A stretch of 64,000 bases of DNA. Source: Ctenosaura bakeri (Eukaryota; Chordata; Lepidosauria; Squamata; Iguanidae). The notes under the pieces were generated by a model, which saw nothing but the letters and a program-made list of their open reading frames with translations, did not search any database and had not been told where the DNA came from. Location: assembly GCA_948474755.1 (NCBI GenBank), contig CAOLHI010001022.1, positions 1-64,000 of the forward strand. The letters are read 5' to 3'. Positions within the stretch are counted from its first letter, which is position 1; the number at the start of each line of letters is the position of its first letter. Shown here one piece after another: positions 11,626-44,420 of the stretch. A program made the position numbers and the translations under genes.

Positions 11626-12608
11626 AATCAGATCAGTGTTCTTCTTGACAAGTATACATCTACTGTGAGTGCATTTAAGATCACTGTCACATAAACAGAA
11701 TGAAGGTCAGGTCCTTTTGTCTTCAGGAATCTTAAAGCAGTCTTCCACTTTACACTATTCAACTATTGTGCTAATAAAGATGCAATATCTCTTACTATAT
11801 GTTACTTGGGACTACACAGTAGAATCTCTCTACACAAACATACACACAACAATTTTATCCGCTCACTGAGCAAAGACAAATCTGATGCCTATTTTCTACA
11901 CATAATTTCATTATTTTTCCCCACATCAAACAGCCACAAAAGAAGCAAGTGGATCAACCTTTTAATTGTACAGAATGGGAAAGAAGGAGAACCATTTCAT
12001 ATGACATTAACAAAAAGTTCTGATTCACCTCTTGGCACTGAGAGATAGTTCAACCAGCACTATCTACTGCAGAAGATTGATAATGCATCTTTAGAAACAA
12101 GATATCTCTTTATACATTTTATACAGAACTCCCTCCCCTCAATAAAGTAAGGATATTTCTGGATTTCTCTCCCTCTGAATTTTTCCCCAGATTTAGTGAT
12201 TCTGATTTATCTTGTCCTGTTTGCAGGCATGAACACATTTGTTTTCTCTTGCCTCTGATTTCCAGAATGTGTGAAGATGCCTGAACATCTGCAGTTTGCT
12301 CTTGCAGCTTTCCTTCTGCTAGCTTGTGTATTTTCTCATTTAAGTAAGCCATGTGCACAAGCAGTGATGTGCATTAATAGCCATCAAGCAACAGTGTCCT
12401 TTTGTTGGTGCTTTCTGAGCATGGTTACATCTGCATGGTCAAATCAACATTCTTTGTACTTAACAGCAAAGTTGTGATCCACTGAAATATAATTTAACAT
12501 GTACAAGAAAAAAATCTCCTGGGATCCATCCATGCAATCAGTCACCAACATGGAGCACTGATGTGATCATAAGTGCACTCATATCCTGTGGGTGAAAAAA
12601 AGGACCAT

Positions 12609-12862
12609 GCCTTATACTGAGTCAAACTGCTGGTCCATTTAGCTCACTTTGGTGTACATCAGCCTTCCCCAATTTGGTGCCCTCCAAATATGTTTGACTA
12701 CAACTCCCATTGTCCCCACCCTGCAAGACCAGTGTTCACATTGACAAGCAGCAGCTCTTCCAGCTTTCAATTTGGATCTTCATCAACCTTACTTGGAGGA
12801 GGCTAGGCTCAAACCTACAGTACACACTCTACCCCTGAGCTGCTGCCTTCCCTCACTCAGAT
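12609..12862 (-). mobile_element. tRNA-derived SINE interrupted by another repeat
   Basis: TTATACTGAGTCAAACTGCT and GTCCATTTAGCTCA at the left, and CTCTACCCCTGAGCTGC at the right, are typical of a squamate/amniote tRNA-SINE read on the minus strand. The stretch 12661-12735 (GCCCTCCAAATATGTTTGAC, TACAACTCCCAT) is a separate inserted element. Confidence 0.55.
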
Positions 12863-14905
12863 TTGTGCACTCTGTGATACCTATGGCTTAAACAAAAGAG
12901 AATTCACATAAGCAGAAGGAACAGAATGCTGAAGTAAACATGCATATATACCATTTCTACATACAACAGAATTTCTCAGAAATTCTCCAGATTTGGAAGG
13001 CTGGCTGAGCCAAATGCAGAATACAGCCAAACATGAAAAAAAAATTACACAAAAGAGGGGAGGAATCCATAAACCCGAACCCAAAGTTAACTATTTTATA
13101 AAGAAAAAAAATTAAATCAGCAGGAAAATAATAATAATAATGGTCTTTTTCAAATCTAGATTTGAGCCAGAGAAAAAGATGTAAACATTGTATAGATAAA
13201 TAACAAAATATACATGGGATCATTTCCAATCTCCTTTACAACACTTGACTCACTTTAATGAATAAAACACTTTGGGCAGGTTTTGTTTTTTTGAAACAAA
13301 ATTAAAGTTACAGAATTTCATTTTGGACTTAAAAAAAACAGACACACAAGATGACGGGATGTGGGCAGATTTGCTGGAGCAGACACAAAAAATGAACAGC
13401 TGGCAATAAATAAAAAACCAATGAGTGTTTTTAAGATTAAGGCCGGGTGGAATACAAAAGCAGCACATGGCTAGGTTCAAATGAACTTAGTAGATCAATT
13501 AAATAAAAAAAATGTTACCAGACGAAAAAATCCTTATTGATAACAATATGATGACCCCAGGTCCTATTGTATCCCGAGCACACTGAAAACTGAAGGGCAC
13601 AATCCATTAAACCCTGTGACCATCCTCTACGTGTGTCCCTGGTGCTAAGGCAAAATATTTTGAAATGAACAGAAGTCACACGGCAATAGTGCTTGTTGGA
13701 TGGGGTTCTAAACCAAATGGAAAGAAACAGTCAAGTACAAATATTTGAAGCTGGAATGGATGGGAAGCAAGGATATTTTTAAAAAGAGCCAGACCATGAA
13801 TTAGTGTTAGAGATAAGTTGGTTTTTCCTTTGAGAAAAGTTGCTAGGTTTTCTTCAAAATATCACAAGACATAACCGCTAGTGAAGACATAGAGGGTTAG
13901 GTTGAAAGCATGAGTGCAGAATAAGAGATTTAGTGAATACAGTTTTGATACAAGTCTCCCAGATTTTAAACAAATTTTGCCTTTGCCTCACCTACAAAGT
14001 TTCTCTCCTCCATCTCATACTAGAGCTAGTTGCTGGGACATGAGAGATTCATCTTGTTTTGCCATGGAGAACTATAGTTGGAGTATGACCACAGGCAACA
14101 GCTGAGATGTGAACCCTCTGGCTGCATTTCTGAAATGCTCTTGACTAAAGTAACCCCTCTGGGATACCATGCACAGGTTTCTGGGCAAACTTTCAATTCC
14201 CAGACCTCTCCTCATTATCACATAGGATCAAGAACAAGTTTAAGAATTCCACTGAAATAAATAGTCTAAAAGCCACAGCTCATGCTATGGAGAGATCCAA
14301 CTGGGCTTCCTTTTGTGTGACACAAGGAAGTCTAGCATGCCCTTTCAGATGTGCATGTCTACATATTAAGAGAAGAAGACCAGAAAAAGAAGTGCAGAAT
14401 CTGGAAATAAAGATGAATTCACTCAGCCAAGTACACTACTGCTCAGAATCTGAACAAACAAAACCAGTTGCAAGGCTTGGATGAACAAGATCTGCCACTA
14501 AGGCACTCCAGTAAGTTACTTTCTGGAGGAACACTATGGCTTAGTTCAATGTGCTTGAAGCATTAAGGAAAGAAGTCACATTTCAGACTAAGCAAAATGA
14601 GAAGGGGAAACCATTGGGCCCAAGAAACCTTTATATGAACCTTTTGGAGTAAAACAAGGAAACAAACTCAAGTCAAAACTGTCAAAAGAGTTCTCTGAGG
14701 TTAAGACAGGAAGCTGGACCAAAAGACTTGACCAGAAACAGCATTTGTTAATTGCTTCTGTTGGACATCTGAGATCTCTCTCCAAGTAAACTCTGAATCT
14801 TTTTTCAATAGTGCTCTTTCACAAAATTGATCTGTCCAATTTGCCCCAGGGCAACAAAGTTCTAAACCCTGTTTCTCACCATTTCTTCCTTCTGCTGCCA
14901 CTGCT

Positions 14906-15100
14906 GCTGTTACGTGCCTCCAGGTCAGCTCTAATTTATGGCAATCCTATCTTAATGTTTTCTTGGTAAGATTTATTGAGAGGAGGCTTGCACTGCTTTC
15001 CTCTTAGGCTGAGAAAGTGTGACCTGCCCAGTGGTGGATTTTCACCACTAAGCATGTATTTGAACTCTTGCCTCTTAGAGGCATAGTCCAACACTGATAG
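14906..15100 (-). mobile_element. Sauria-type SINE, diverged
   Basis: Minus-strand copy: 3' tail (ACGTGCCTCCAGGTCAGCTC) at left, then GAGAAAGTGTGACCTGCCC, then decayed tRNA-like head. Would lie within a full-length FOSL2 3' UTR. Confidence 0.65.
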
Positions 15101-15185
15101 AAACTGCCATGCAGATATAATAAATAGGTTTTCTGTGACAGTTTTTACTTTTTGATCTGAGTGACCTGGGAAGTGGCAGGAGCAT

Positions 15186-15557
15186 CACAGCAGTCAGCAG
15201 ACCATGACTGAGAAGGTTAAAAGGTAACACGACAGCTATGTTTAAATATTGGAAGGGATGTCATATGGAGGATGGAACAAGCTTGTTTTCTGCTGTCCAG
15301 AGACCAGGACACAGAGCAATGACTTTAAACTTCAAGTAAAGACATTCCATCTAAACCTTAGGAAGAACATCCTGATGACAAGAGCAATTTGACAATGGAA
15401 TATGCTACTTTGGAGTATGGTAGCATCTACTCCTTTGGAGGTTTTTAAACAGAAGCTGGATGGCCATCTGTCAGGAAAGCTTTGATTGTACATTCTTGCA
15501 TGGGATGGGGTTGGACTCAATGACCCTTATGGTCTCTTCCAGCTCTATGATTTTATA
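15186..15557 (+). mobile_element. CR1 LINE 3' end
   Basis: Ends with the CR1 3' UTR hallmarks GAGGTTTTTAAACAGAAGCT, GATGGCCATCTGTCAGGAAA, GGGGTTGGACTCAATGACCC and GGTCTCTTCCAGCTCTATGA. The remaining CR1 body is absent, as usual for 5'-truncated copies. Confidence 0.85.
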
Positions 15558-17054
15558 TATAGCCTCTCACCAAACACTGCCGGGCACATACCTGGATACT
15601 ACTGGGCATTTGAAATAATGGATTCTCCTTCAGTTTTTTAATTAACAAGAGTGGCAGAACAGGTACTTGACCTGCCTTGAGCATTTGTGCTGGCCCAACT
15701 GCTTTCTGCAACTACTATAACAAGAAAGTACACTTTTCTTCTCATCCTATGATGACTAGAATCCTCCATGCGATACTAAATGAGAGATGTTTAGAACTAG
15801 AAGTCTAGCAACAGAATATGAGAAACACAGAAAGGAAAAGGCCCAGAATTCAATATCTTGAAGAGAACATTTTACTTGAGAGCACTTTGCATTTAAAAAT
15901 TAGAGCAGAAGAGGTAAGAGTTACAGCCAGATTCTGTTTATTATTTGTTTAATTATTGCATTACTGAAGTACAGAATTTGGTATCAGAGGCAATATCCCG
16001 AAAAATCATGGTTTGTGCATGCCACCTCTCTTTTCCCTATAAAGCAAATTGTTGGCTCTTATTGCTATGAGGAGAAGCTTGAAAATGTGCAGGTAATGCT
16101 TGGTGAACTTTTTAGAGGCCCAGAGGTGCCTTACAGACAACTGCTAGAGGTAGGGGTTCAGCACTCTGCATTGCTTCTTTCTCTTTACTATGGCTAGCAT
16201 AGGCAAAAAATAAGTAATGCAAATTTATCAAGCAGATTCAAAATCTGCATAATTTATTCAGGTCATAGAACGCAGCTTTTCTCATTGCAACAAATAATCA
16301 TTAACTTATTGGTTATTTCTTTTTTTAAAAAAATTAGTCAGAAGATCTGATCACTCAGAAAGTCTAGGATTATACCCTTTTCCCACCAGACTGTATAAAC
16401 AACTGATGTGAAACTATGGCTGTAATCCGGATGCATCAAAAAGAAATCAAGAAATCAATGGAAGATTGATCACTGACTTCATTGGAAACACTCAGGAAAG
16501 GCTCAAGATTGAGTTCCCCAGTTGTTAAGAAAAAGGTTCAAGAAAGACAGAGATGCTCCCCAGTTGAGCTAACATCTCTTGGAAATGTTGACCCTGTTCA
16601 GAAACCTGACTTATTAGACAGCACAGCAGAATGACACCATGAATTTCTTCTGCCATTTGGCCTAATGCACCCAGAGGTCAGATGAAACAAACATGACAGC
16701 AGAAATCTGCAAACACAAATATGCTTGTCACAGGAATCCTAGTTGGCCTGGGATAAATCAGATGTTTTATAAAAATAGTTTTTAAAAAGACCCATAATCC
16801 ATCACATAGAGATCCAGTAAATTGTATCCATCTTTATGCTTCTCCACCCAACCAAACAGTTGCACACTGTTTAAGTGCAAATGTCCTCTACAGGATTTCA
16901 CCTTGGCACCACAGGAGATACAAAGTGACATGCACTGCCCATTTCAGTAGTGCGTGCAGCCATATTCAGGTAAATGCGCAGGGACTGAGGTGTGTTTTTC
17001 CCTATTTGTCTCTAGGATCAGAGAAGAGGCAAAGAAACAATTAGCCATCTCTCT

Positions 17055-17066
17055 TAATCTCTCCCT

Positions 17067-17097
<31 letters not shown>

Positions 17098-17111
17098 ATA
17101 CACACACACAC
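17055..17111. repeat. (CT)n-(CA)n microsatellite
   Basis: Pure CT run followed by ATACACACACACA. If the FOSL2 3' UTR spans it, it would be a (TG)n(AG)n tract in the mRNA. Confidence 0.9.
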
Positions 17112-18236
17112 CTTTGGCAGGGAACTGATGAATGAAATACATCCAAAAGCAGGGTAGGGAAATTCTCCAAGGGAGCTCCCAGCTAGCTTCCTGTGCTTTC
17201 ACCCTCAGCAAATCCCTTTCCTGGATCAGTCACAAGAAAAGAATGGCAGTACAGCTACAGTGCTACGGTCTGCAGATCTGGGAACCAGTGGCTTTGTTCA
17301 AAAAGAAATGGCATCAGCATCTGAGTCAGGCGCACTTATGAGGAGGATGCATCACACCCAAGGTGGCTGGCAGCCAAAGGGAGAGGAAACATAGGGTCCA
17401 GCAGAAGATTTGACAAACACTAATTACAGAAGAAACTGTGCCAGAGACAAAGGCAGAGTCACTCTGGCGTTTCCCCAGCTCCCTTGGCACTACTCCTGGC
17501 CCACTATCGGAGGCTTTTGCAGCACACCGATAAATAATGTGCTAATCTCTACACTCCTTCTCCTTCAGGGAGATTATTTTCCATTTGTCAACAAAATACA
17601 CAGAACCTCTGGGTTTGCTTGCTTCCACATCATCACAATCTAATGAAGGTGCTGAGAATGTAATGATTAAAGCAACCACCTGGACCTATTATGAACTCCT
17701 CTGAACTCTGCCACCATCTCTTTAATATTACCCCAAAAGAAGCAACAATTTCCCATTGGAAGATTCCCAGCATCAGCAGCAGTTGAACAACAACAGCCAC
17801 AAGCCTTTAGCGTTTTCGAAATGTCATGGTACTCAAGAGAACAGGTTAAGGCCCACATGAGATTGACTAACTGGAATGTACTACTGAGCACAGAAGGGAA
17901 CCTGGTTAAATGAGTCCATTCCTCAGCAAAACAAGAGAAGGGCTAGCAGTTAACTGAAGCACACATCCATTTGCACTAAGTGTGGAGGAGGATTTCCCCA
18001 CTACCTCGCAGTCTAAACACTTGAGTCCCAGCACTGCCTCTTCTGCTCCCCCACCCCAGTTCTATATGGCTTGGATATGTTCTGGCACTTCCTGTCACCG
18101 AAAGTACCTGGAGCTACATCATTTCCTCTTCTTGCCCTTGCTGCCCTTGTGCTTCAATGGCATTGTGCTGGCCTTGGATCACAGAAGTGGGGTTTCCCCC
18201 TAGAGTAGCTAAATGGGTGGGGTGGCAGCAAAGGAG

Positions 18237-38584
<20,348 letters not shown>

Positions 38585-39140
38585 TGTCCGAGGTGCAAAC
38601 AAGAGGAGAAAGAAACTTCCTCCCCCTTCCCCACCCCCCTGTCGACTTCCCGGCGCAAGCTCCCTCTCTCCGGCCCTTCCTGTCTTGCTTGCTTCCGATC
38701 CTCTTTTTTTCTTTTCCTCGCTGCCTTTAGGATTTTCCAAACGCGCTCAAGGAAGCCTGGAGTCTAGGGCAGCCGTGGGTCCTCCTCCTCTCTCTCTCTC
38801 TCTCTTTTTCTATTTTCAGAAATGGAACAAAAAGTCCTTTCCTTCTGTTTCTTGATTTTTTTTTTCCTCCCTGGAGGGAGGACTGGGAATTAAAAAAAAA
38901 AATCCAAAAACTCTCCAAGCACAACTCGTTAGTTAAAAAAAAAAAAAACTCTCTAGAACCAACTCCTGTTCTCCTATGAACGATCGAGACGCCGATCCTT
39001 TTTTAAGGATTCTCTGTCCAAGCGAGACTTTTATTTCTAGAGGAGGAAAACCAAACCAAACCAGTTTTCCCTTCCTTCCAAGCTCCCTAGGGCTCTCCCT
39101 CTCTCTCTCTCTGCTCTGGCTTCTGTAGTTTTTAAATCGA
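38585..39140 (-). promoter_or_regulatory. FOSL2: FOSL2 5' UTR and core promoter region
   Basis: GC- and pyrimidine-rich sequence directly upstream of the FOSL2 ATG. It contains CT tracts (GA on the mRNA strand) at 38789-38805 and about 39100-39114. A TATA-like TTTAAAA on the minus strand at 39135-39129 and an alternative AATTATA at about 39160 lie roughly 80 and 50 bp downstream of an AP-1 site. A start site near 39100 would give a 5' UTR of about 500 nt. The exact start site cannot be read from sequence. Confidence 0.5.
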
Positions 39141-39211
39141 GAGGAATCTTCGCCTCCTGTATAATTAACCGCTGGAGAAAAGTGCCGGCTTCCTGCTCCG
39201 ACTGGACGAGG

Positions 39212-39218
39212 TGAGTCA
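39212..39218. promoter_or_regulatory. AP-1 (TRE) site, proximal FOSL2 promoter
   Basis: Perfect TGAGTCA, in context GAGGTGAGTCAGTCCC. It is about 630 bp upstream of the FOSL2 ATG and about 80 bp upstream of the TATA-like element. Fos-family promoters are known to be regulated by AP-1, so a site here suits feedback control by Fra-2/Jun dimers. Binding itself is inferred. Confidence 0.65.
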
Positions 39219-39446
39219 GTCCCGGATCGGAAGCGCTTTATTTATTTGTTGTTGAAAATCGTCCCCTGGATTATGGATCTTTTAACACTTGGTGCGGCTA
39301 CCCTTCTGAGCCATCCCTCGCTCTCTCCCGTCCCCCCCCACTTGCTCCCACTTCCCCCTCCCTCTCCTCCTCCTCCTCCTCCTCTGCCTCCTGGGCTCCT
39401 CTCTGCCTCCTATCTTTGTTCTCTGAGCTCCTTTGCTCTCCCTGGA

Positions 39447-39453
39447 TGAGTCA
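39447..39453. promoter_or_regulatory. AP-1 (TRE) site, distal FOSL2 promoter
   Basis: Second perfect TGAGTCA (context GGATGAGTCAGTGC), 235 bp upstream of the first. Both sites continue with GT after TGAGTCA (TGAGTCAGT). Two consensus 7-mers this close in a GC-rich promoter are unlikely to be chance. Confidence 0.6.
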
Positions 39454-39982
39454 GTGCGATGGCATTAGTTCAAGCCCGGGGTCTTTATGGTGCCATCTCC
39501 CTGCCTCTTAAGATCGGGGGACCATGTGGATTCGCAAACGTCAAGCCAGGCGGCTCCTGGCCACGCCTCCCCGGCGGCCTCGACGTAAGGCGGACCCTCC
39601 CACCTGGGCCGGGGAACGGGGGGAGGAGGAAAGGAGGCGGAGGGCGCAGCCCATTCAACCCGACACGGCCAACTCTCCGGAGGCGGCTCCCAATCCCTTG
39701 GCGCACCCTCTTCCCACGGCGGCAGGACAGGGCAGCCGGGCCAATGCGCCGGCTCTCCCTTTGCCAACTCGACCCCCCCACCCCTCCCCGCCTTAGTCCC
39801 TTCCATTGTCGCAGGCCGCCGTTGCCAAAGATGGTCATTTGCGTTGCACGACGCGAGCGCGGGTTTCCTTGGTAAGAGTGACGCGGGCAGAGAGAGGGAT
39901 TCCCTGCGACCCAGCGAAGCAGCGCCGCTGGGGCCGAGGCGGGCATGCGCGCGCGCGGGGAGGGGGGCGCCCAGCAAGAGCG

Positions 39983-40156
39983 AGTTCCGCACGAGTCGGT
40001 TATAGCGCGATGATTCCACTTTCAACCTCCTCTGGAATCCTGGGGGTTGCAGTTTCGGGAGGGGCCGGCCGGCCCCTCCCGAAACTGCAAACCCCAGGAT
40101 TCCAGAGGAGGTTGAAAGTGGAATCATCGCGCTATAACAGACTCGCGCGGAAACGG
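39983..40156. mobile_element. Palindromic MITE upstream of FOSL2 promoter
   Basis: Near-perfect hairpin with centre GGGGCCGGCCGGCCCC. The outermost bases of both ends are eroded (CGAGTTCCGCACGAGTCGGT on the left). Confidence 0.85.
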
Positions 40157-40207
40157 TAGGACCCGCGGTCGCGGTTTTTTTTTCCCCTCGCGAAGCGTCT
40201 TCATCCA

Positions 40208-40349
40208 GGCCTTTTCCGCACTGGACTGTTATCGTGCTATTATTCCACTTTCAACACCCTATGGCATCCTGGCCCCTGCAAACCCCGGGATTCCATCGGA
40301 TGTTGAAAGTGGAATAATAGCACTATAACAGTCCAGTGCGGACATGGCC
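40208..40349. mobile_element. Palindromic MITE, loop-deleted
   Basis: Arms GGCCTTTTCCGCACTGGACT and AGTCCAGTGCGGACATGGCC. Only about 50 bp from the preceding copy. Confidence 0.85.
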
Positions 40350-40649
40350 TCGATTCTGCCAAGCCGGCATGGTGCGGAGGGGAGGGCTGGAGAGCTGGGG
40401 GTGGCTTCCTGGCAGGGCCACCGTGCACCGGGACGGGAAGGAAGTTGGGTGTGGAAACGGAGAGGTCCCGTAATGTTGGTCCAGGGGACTCTGATCGCTC
40501 CCGAGGCTGGTGAAAGGTTGAGAAAAGGACCCCGTGTCTTGGGGAGGTCCGGTGCCAGCAGAGAGGGTCGGGAAAGAGGGGGGACCCCGGCAGACGCACG
40601 GAGCCGCCTTCCGCGCTGTGACTTCTCGACCTCTCCTGCCATAAACCCA

Positions 40650-40771
40650 GGCCGTTTCCGCACTACGCTGCGATCGTGCTATTATTTCACTTTCAACATC
40701 CGACAGAATCCTGGGATCGGCAATTTAGGGAGGGGCCTTGAGAATTCTCAGCCTCGGTAAACTACAAGCCC
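40650..40771. mobile_element. Palindromic MITE, left half only
   Basis: GGCCGTTTCCGCACTACGCT through GTAAACTACAAGCCC; the right arm stops abruptly there. Confidence 0.75.
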
Positions 40772-41681
40772 AATTTTAATATACTCGACCTTTCTGTCGT
40801 TCGCCAAGATCACCTGACTCCCGGATTGCCCTTCCACCCCACTTGGCTTGGGCTGCTCCATTCACAGATCCTTGCCGTTGCCCTTGGGAAGGGAGCCTTG
40901 TCCCACATACCTCGCACCGCCCGGCCTATAACCCTTCCCCTCGCGTGCCCTCCTTCCCTGCGTGCCTGGGGCACAAAGATGGAAAATCGCTTCTGCCGCG
41001 GCTGCTCCCTCCTTGCCGATGCAGCCGAATAACTCTGTGGTTTAGAAATCTAGCTCTCCAGCGAGCCCTGTGAAGGAACGCAGTCCCATTGGAAGGAGGG
41101 AGCCTTACTTCCGGGTAGACAAGAGAGAAGGGTTCCCCAAACTTGAGAGGGAAACGCCGTCCGTGGTGGGATTTGCTTCCAAAAGAACCCGGGGCGGGAT
41201 CAGGCTACGCTTCTCCTTTACCTACCACAGAAACTCCACACTGCAGGGCTGAAAACTTGTGCGTAAAAACGCACCACAGGATCGGCCCGTGAATGCCTTG
41301 GAAAGCAGCCAACGCACCCCGGGGGAAAAAAGAAAAAGCACAAGAAGGACGGGCAAGTGCAAAAGGAGCGTGGCTGAAGGGGAGGATAACATAGCCCATT
41401 ACCCACCTTCGCCTCCCGCCCTCCTGGCCTGAGCGCAGGCGCCTTTCGCCGGTCTGAGCGCGGAGTTAATCCCACCCGATCGTGGGCAGCTCCCACCCGG
41501 CCCTTCTCAAAAGGGCAGGCCCAGGAAAGGAAAAGGAAGAAGGCGGGGTCCCAACGGCTAGACAGCCCCGATCTCGGGCCAAAAAAGGCCTGGCATGAAA
41601 GGGCACAAGCTGGCAGGGAAGGGCTGCTCGCCTGCCGGGCCTGGAGTGCCGGGTCTCGTTGGGAAAGGCGCAAGAGAGGGA

Positions 41682-41858
41682 GACCATTTCCGCACCAGAT
41701 GGTTATAGTGCGATCATTCCACTTTCAACGTCCTATGGAATCCTGGGGTTTGCAGTTTAGGGAGGGGGAGGGGCCCCTCCTAAACTGCAACCCCCAGGAT
41801 TCCATAGGACGTTGAAAGTGGAATGATCGCACTATAACCTTCCAGTGCGGAAATGGCC
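41682..41858. mobile_element. Palindromic MITE, near-perfect hairpin
   Basis: Arms with TTCCACTTTCAACGTCCTAT and its complement around centre GGGGGAGGGGCCCCTCC. One end mutated to GACC. Confidence 0.85.
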
Positions 41859-42478
41859 CTTCAGGCCTGGCCTTTTTCCTTGGCCCTTCGGCTCGGGCAG
41901 CCCGGCCCCTTTCCCGTAAGGCCCGGCCGGCCCGGGGGAGGAGCGCCCCCTCGATGCTCGCCTCTGTGCCGCTTTGCACGCACTGGCGGCGCTGCTGACT
42001 CGGGCGCCTCTTCCAGTAAAGTTACGTGACTGGCTGGCGGCAGGCTAACCTCCCCCCCGCCTCGTTCCCGAGATCAAGGAGTTTCTCAGGAATCTGGGAC
42101 GGGCGGTGAGGCAACCGCGCGAGGCGTTGCGTTAGCAAAGGAGCCGCGCTGCCCTCTCTCCCTTTCCCCCTCCGCGGCGAAAGCTGGCGATCGGGTCGGG
42201 GGAGAAGGAAGGCAGGAAGTGCGAGGGAGGCAAAGAACAATCCGGGGCTGAATGCGGGAAAGCTAGGCGCGGGGACGGGAGAGGGGATTTCCCACTGACG
42301 TGGGTCTGAATAGCTTATTTTTGAAAAAGGCTGTCGAGGATCTTGCATGTAAATTGCACCCCCTCCTGTCTGTGTATTATACACCCTTTATGTATTGTTC
42401 CATGCCTATTGTAGGTATTTGCCAGATTCCCCATTGGTGTCCTGCTGTGTTGTTTGAATGCCTTAAAGTCGACTCCAA

Positions 42479-42610
42479 GGCCCTTTCCGCATTAGACTGT
42501 TATAGTGCTATTATTCCTCAAAGGCCCCTCCCTAAACTGCAAACCTCAGGATTCCATAGGATGTTGAAAGTGCAATAATACCACTATAACAGGCTAGTGC
42601 AGAAATGGCC
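42479..42610. mobile_element. Palindromic MITE, left-arm deletion
   Basis: GGCCCTTTCCGCATTAGACT to AGGCTAGTGCAGAAATGGCC, with CAA at 42476-42478 and 42611-42613. Confidence 0.85.
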
Positions 42611-42644
42611 CAACTTAAGGCAGTTCTATCAGAGGGTTTTATTG

Positions 42645-42797
42645 AAAAGATCTGTTCAGGGCGGGTTTGCCTTTGCCTTCTTCTGAAGCTGAGAGAGCAG
42701 GAATTGCTCATGATCACCCCGTGGTTTTTCTGTGCCTGAGCAGGCATTCGAACCTTGGTCTCTCAGAGTCCGCCACCACTGCACCAAACAGGCTCCA
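42645..42797 (-). mobile_element. Sauria-type SINE, tail-truncated
   Basis: GGGTTTGCCTTTGCCTTCTT, then ATTCGAACCTTGGTCTCTCA, then CCACTGCACCAAACAGGCTC; read on the minus strand. Confidence 0.75.
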
Positions 42798-43130
42798 GTT
42801 AACTGCCAAGGAAAGGGAATCTGTATGATTGCAGCCAAGGTTCAGATGGCTCACATTGGTTCCTTAGTCATCAGTAAGTTGTACAACAGTTGTGTCCAGT
42901 TGATAGCTGCACTGGCAAAATTCCGCAGACATGACCATTGCACGGGTGGGTGGATATTCTTGGGGAGATGTTTCTCAGTGCCTGTAATGTACCAGTTCAC
43001 AAGGATTACCAAGACAGCTTGAACCAAAGCTTCCGTGCCATGTGATTACCATAGCACACTCCCAGTTGCACAGTGGGAGAATCAGAGATGCTTTTGTCAG
43101 CATTCATCATAAGAGTGGCATTGTACAACC

Positions 43131-43352
43131 AAGCCAGCATGATTTGGTGGTCTGTATATTGAACTAGTGACTCCAGGAAACCAGGGTCTGAATCTTCATT
43201 CAGCTGTGGAAACCCATGGGGTAACCTCAGGCAAGTCACACTCTCTCAATCTAAGAGGAAAGTAGTGGCAAACTCCTTCTGAAGAAATCTTGCCAAGAAA
43301 CACTAGGAAAGGAGTGTCATTAGGTAGAGTCAGCTTGAAGGTACATAACAGT
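43131..43352 (+). mobile_element. Sauria-type SINE
   Basis: AGCCAGCATGATTTGGTGGT, GTGGAAACCCATGGGGTAAC, CAAGTCACACTCTCTCAATC and a decayed tail GCTTGAAGGTACATAACAG. Confidence 0.8.
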
Positions 43353-44126
43353 TATCACAACCATCATGGAACTCTATGGGTGTCAGTTTTCACTACACAA
43401 CAGCAATATGTGATATTGGTTTAGCACACACACAGATGCAAGTACATAGGTGTATCTATCTATAAATGTATATGTATGTGGAAACTACATCTGCAACAGA
43501 AAAGGTCTTTTCCCCGAAGGGTTTTTCAAATATTGAAAGCATTTAAGACGGGGCAGGCAGTCTAGCCTTGTAACAGGCAACCTAACAACACGGAGGAATC
43601 AAATAATCCTGTACTTTCTTAAATAATGGGCAACATTTTATTATCTAGAGGTGTTTCCATGATGACTGATGCCAGACTGGGCTGTTGGAAGCAGAGCCAT
43701 AAATTACAATCTTGTGATGTCTTTTCTAAAAAAGCATATACATTTTTGGGATTTATTGTTGCTCTGCTGATGAAGTGGGCTTTGGTCCATAAAATTTTGG
43801 GCCCTAGTCCATTTGCCATTAAGAGGCCATAAGATTTGTGTTTATGTTGTTAAGGTGTCACTCAAAATGAGAAGCTTCTGGGTAACCTCTTCAGACTATA
43901 ACATTGTTAACTTTGTAATGGATGATGCTCATAACTTGGAACACATGAAGGTGGAACATTTTGGAAATATAGTGCAAAGAGCAGGGTGTATCCAGGGCAA
44001 AGACAGTCCCCATGCTCAGTGGACTACATCATTCAGTGATTATTGGCTCTGTATATGGATATACAGGCATACCTCAGTTAACAAAGCCTCTGACAGAGAA
44101 GCTCCTTTTTAAAAAGTTTTTTTTTA

Positions 44127-44150
44127 ACACACACACACACACACACACAC
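44127..44150. repeat. (AC)n microsatellite
   Basis: Twelve uninterrupted AC units after a T-tract. Confidence 0.9.
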
Positions 44151-44420
44151 TTAGCCCCACCTTCATCTTCCTTCTCCTCTTTCTAGCTGGAAGTCTTTCA
44201 CCAGCCTCACCACTGATGGGAAGATAAAAGAAGACTGGGGAAATGCAGACTTTTGCAGGTTGGGCAGCAGCAGTGTCTCCACAGTAGTAAACAATGCAAT
44301 AAAGCTTGAGTAGGAAAAGAGCAAGATTCCACTCTATTTGTGTATATTGGCCTATGATGGGCAAGGTAAACAGCAGCTGCCTCCAGAATTCCTTACTGAG
44401 CATGCATAGTCAGCAGAATA

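Larger units (their letters stand above)
13000..18236 (-). other. FOSL2: Probable FOSL2 3' UTR (left end not determined)
   Basis: Sequence immediately downstream of the stop. Mammalian FOSL2 has a 3' UTR of several kb, so transcription probably extends well into this stretch. Minus-strand AATAAA hexamers occur at 16253-16258 and 15937-15942. An AU-rich destabilising nonamer (UUAUUUAUU in the RNA) lies at 13405-13413, as expected for an immediate-early type mRNA. The 15.6-18.2 kb part has almost no recognisable transposons, which fits a constrained UTR. A SINE and a CR1 end at 14.9-15.6 kb would lie inside a full-length UTR. The 13.0 kb limit is only an estimate. Confidence 0.45.

Noticed and set aside
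38585..38740. In-frame N-terminal extension of FOSL2 upstream of its ATG
   Set aside because: The extension begins at TTG, there is no AUG in frame, and the sequence is low-complexity 5' UTR. The canonical ATG matches the conserved Fra-2 N-terminus.
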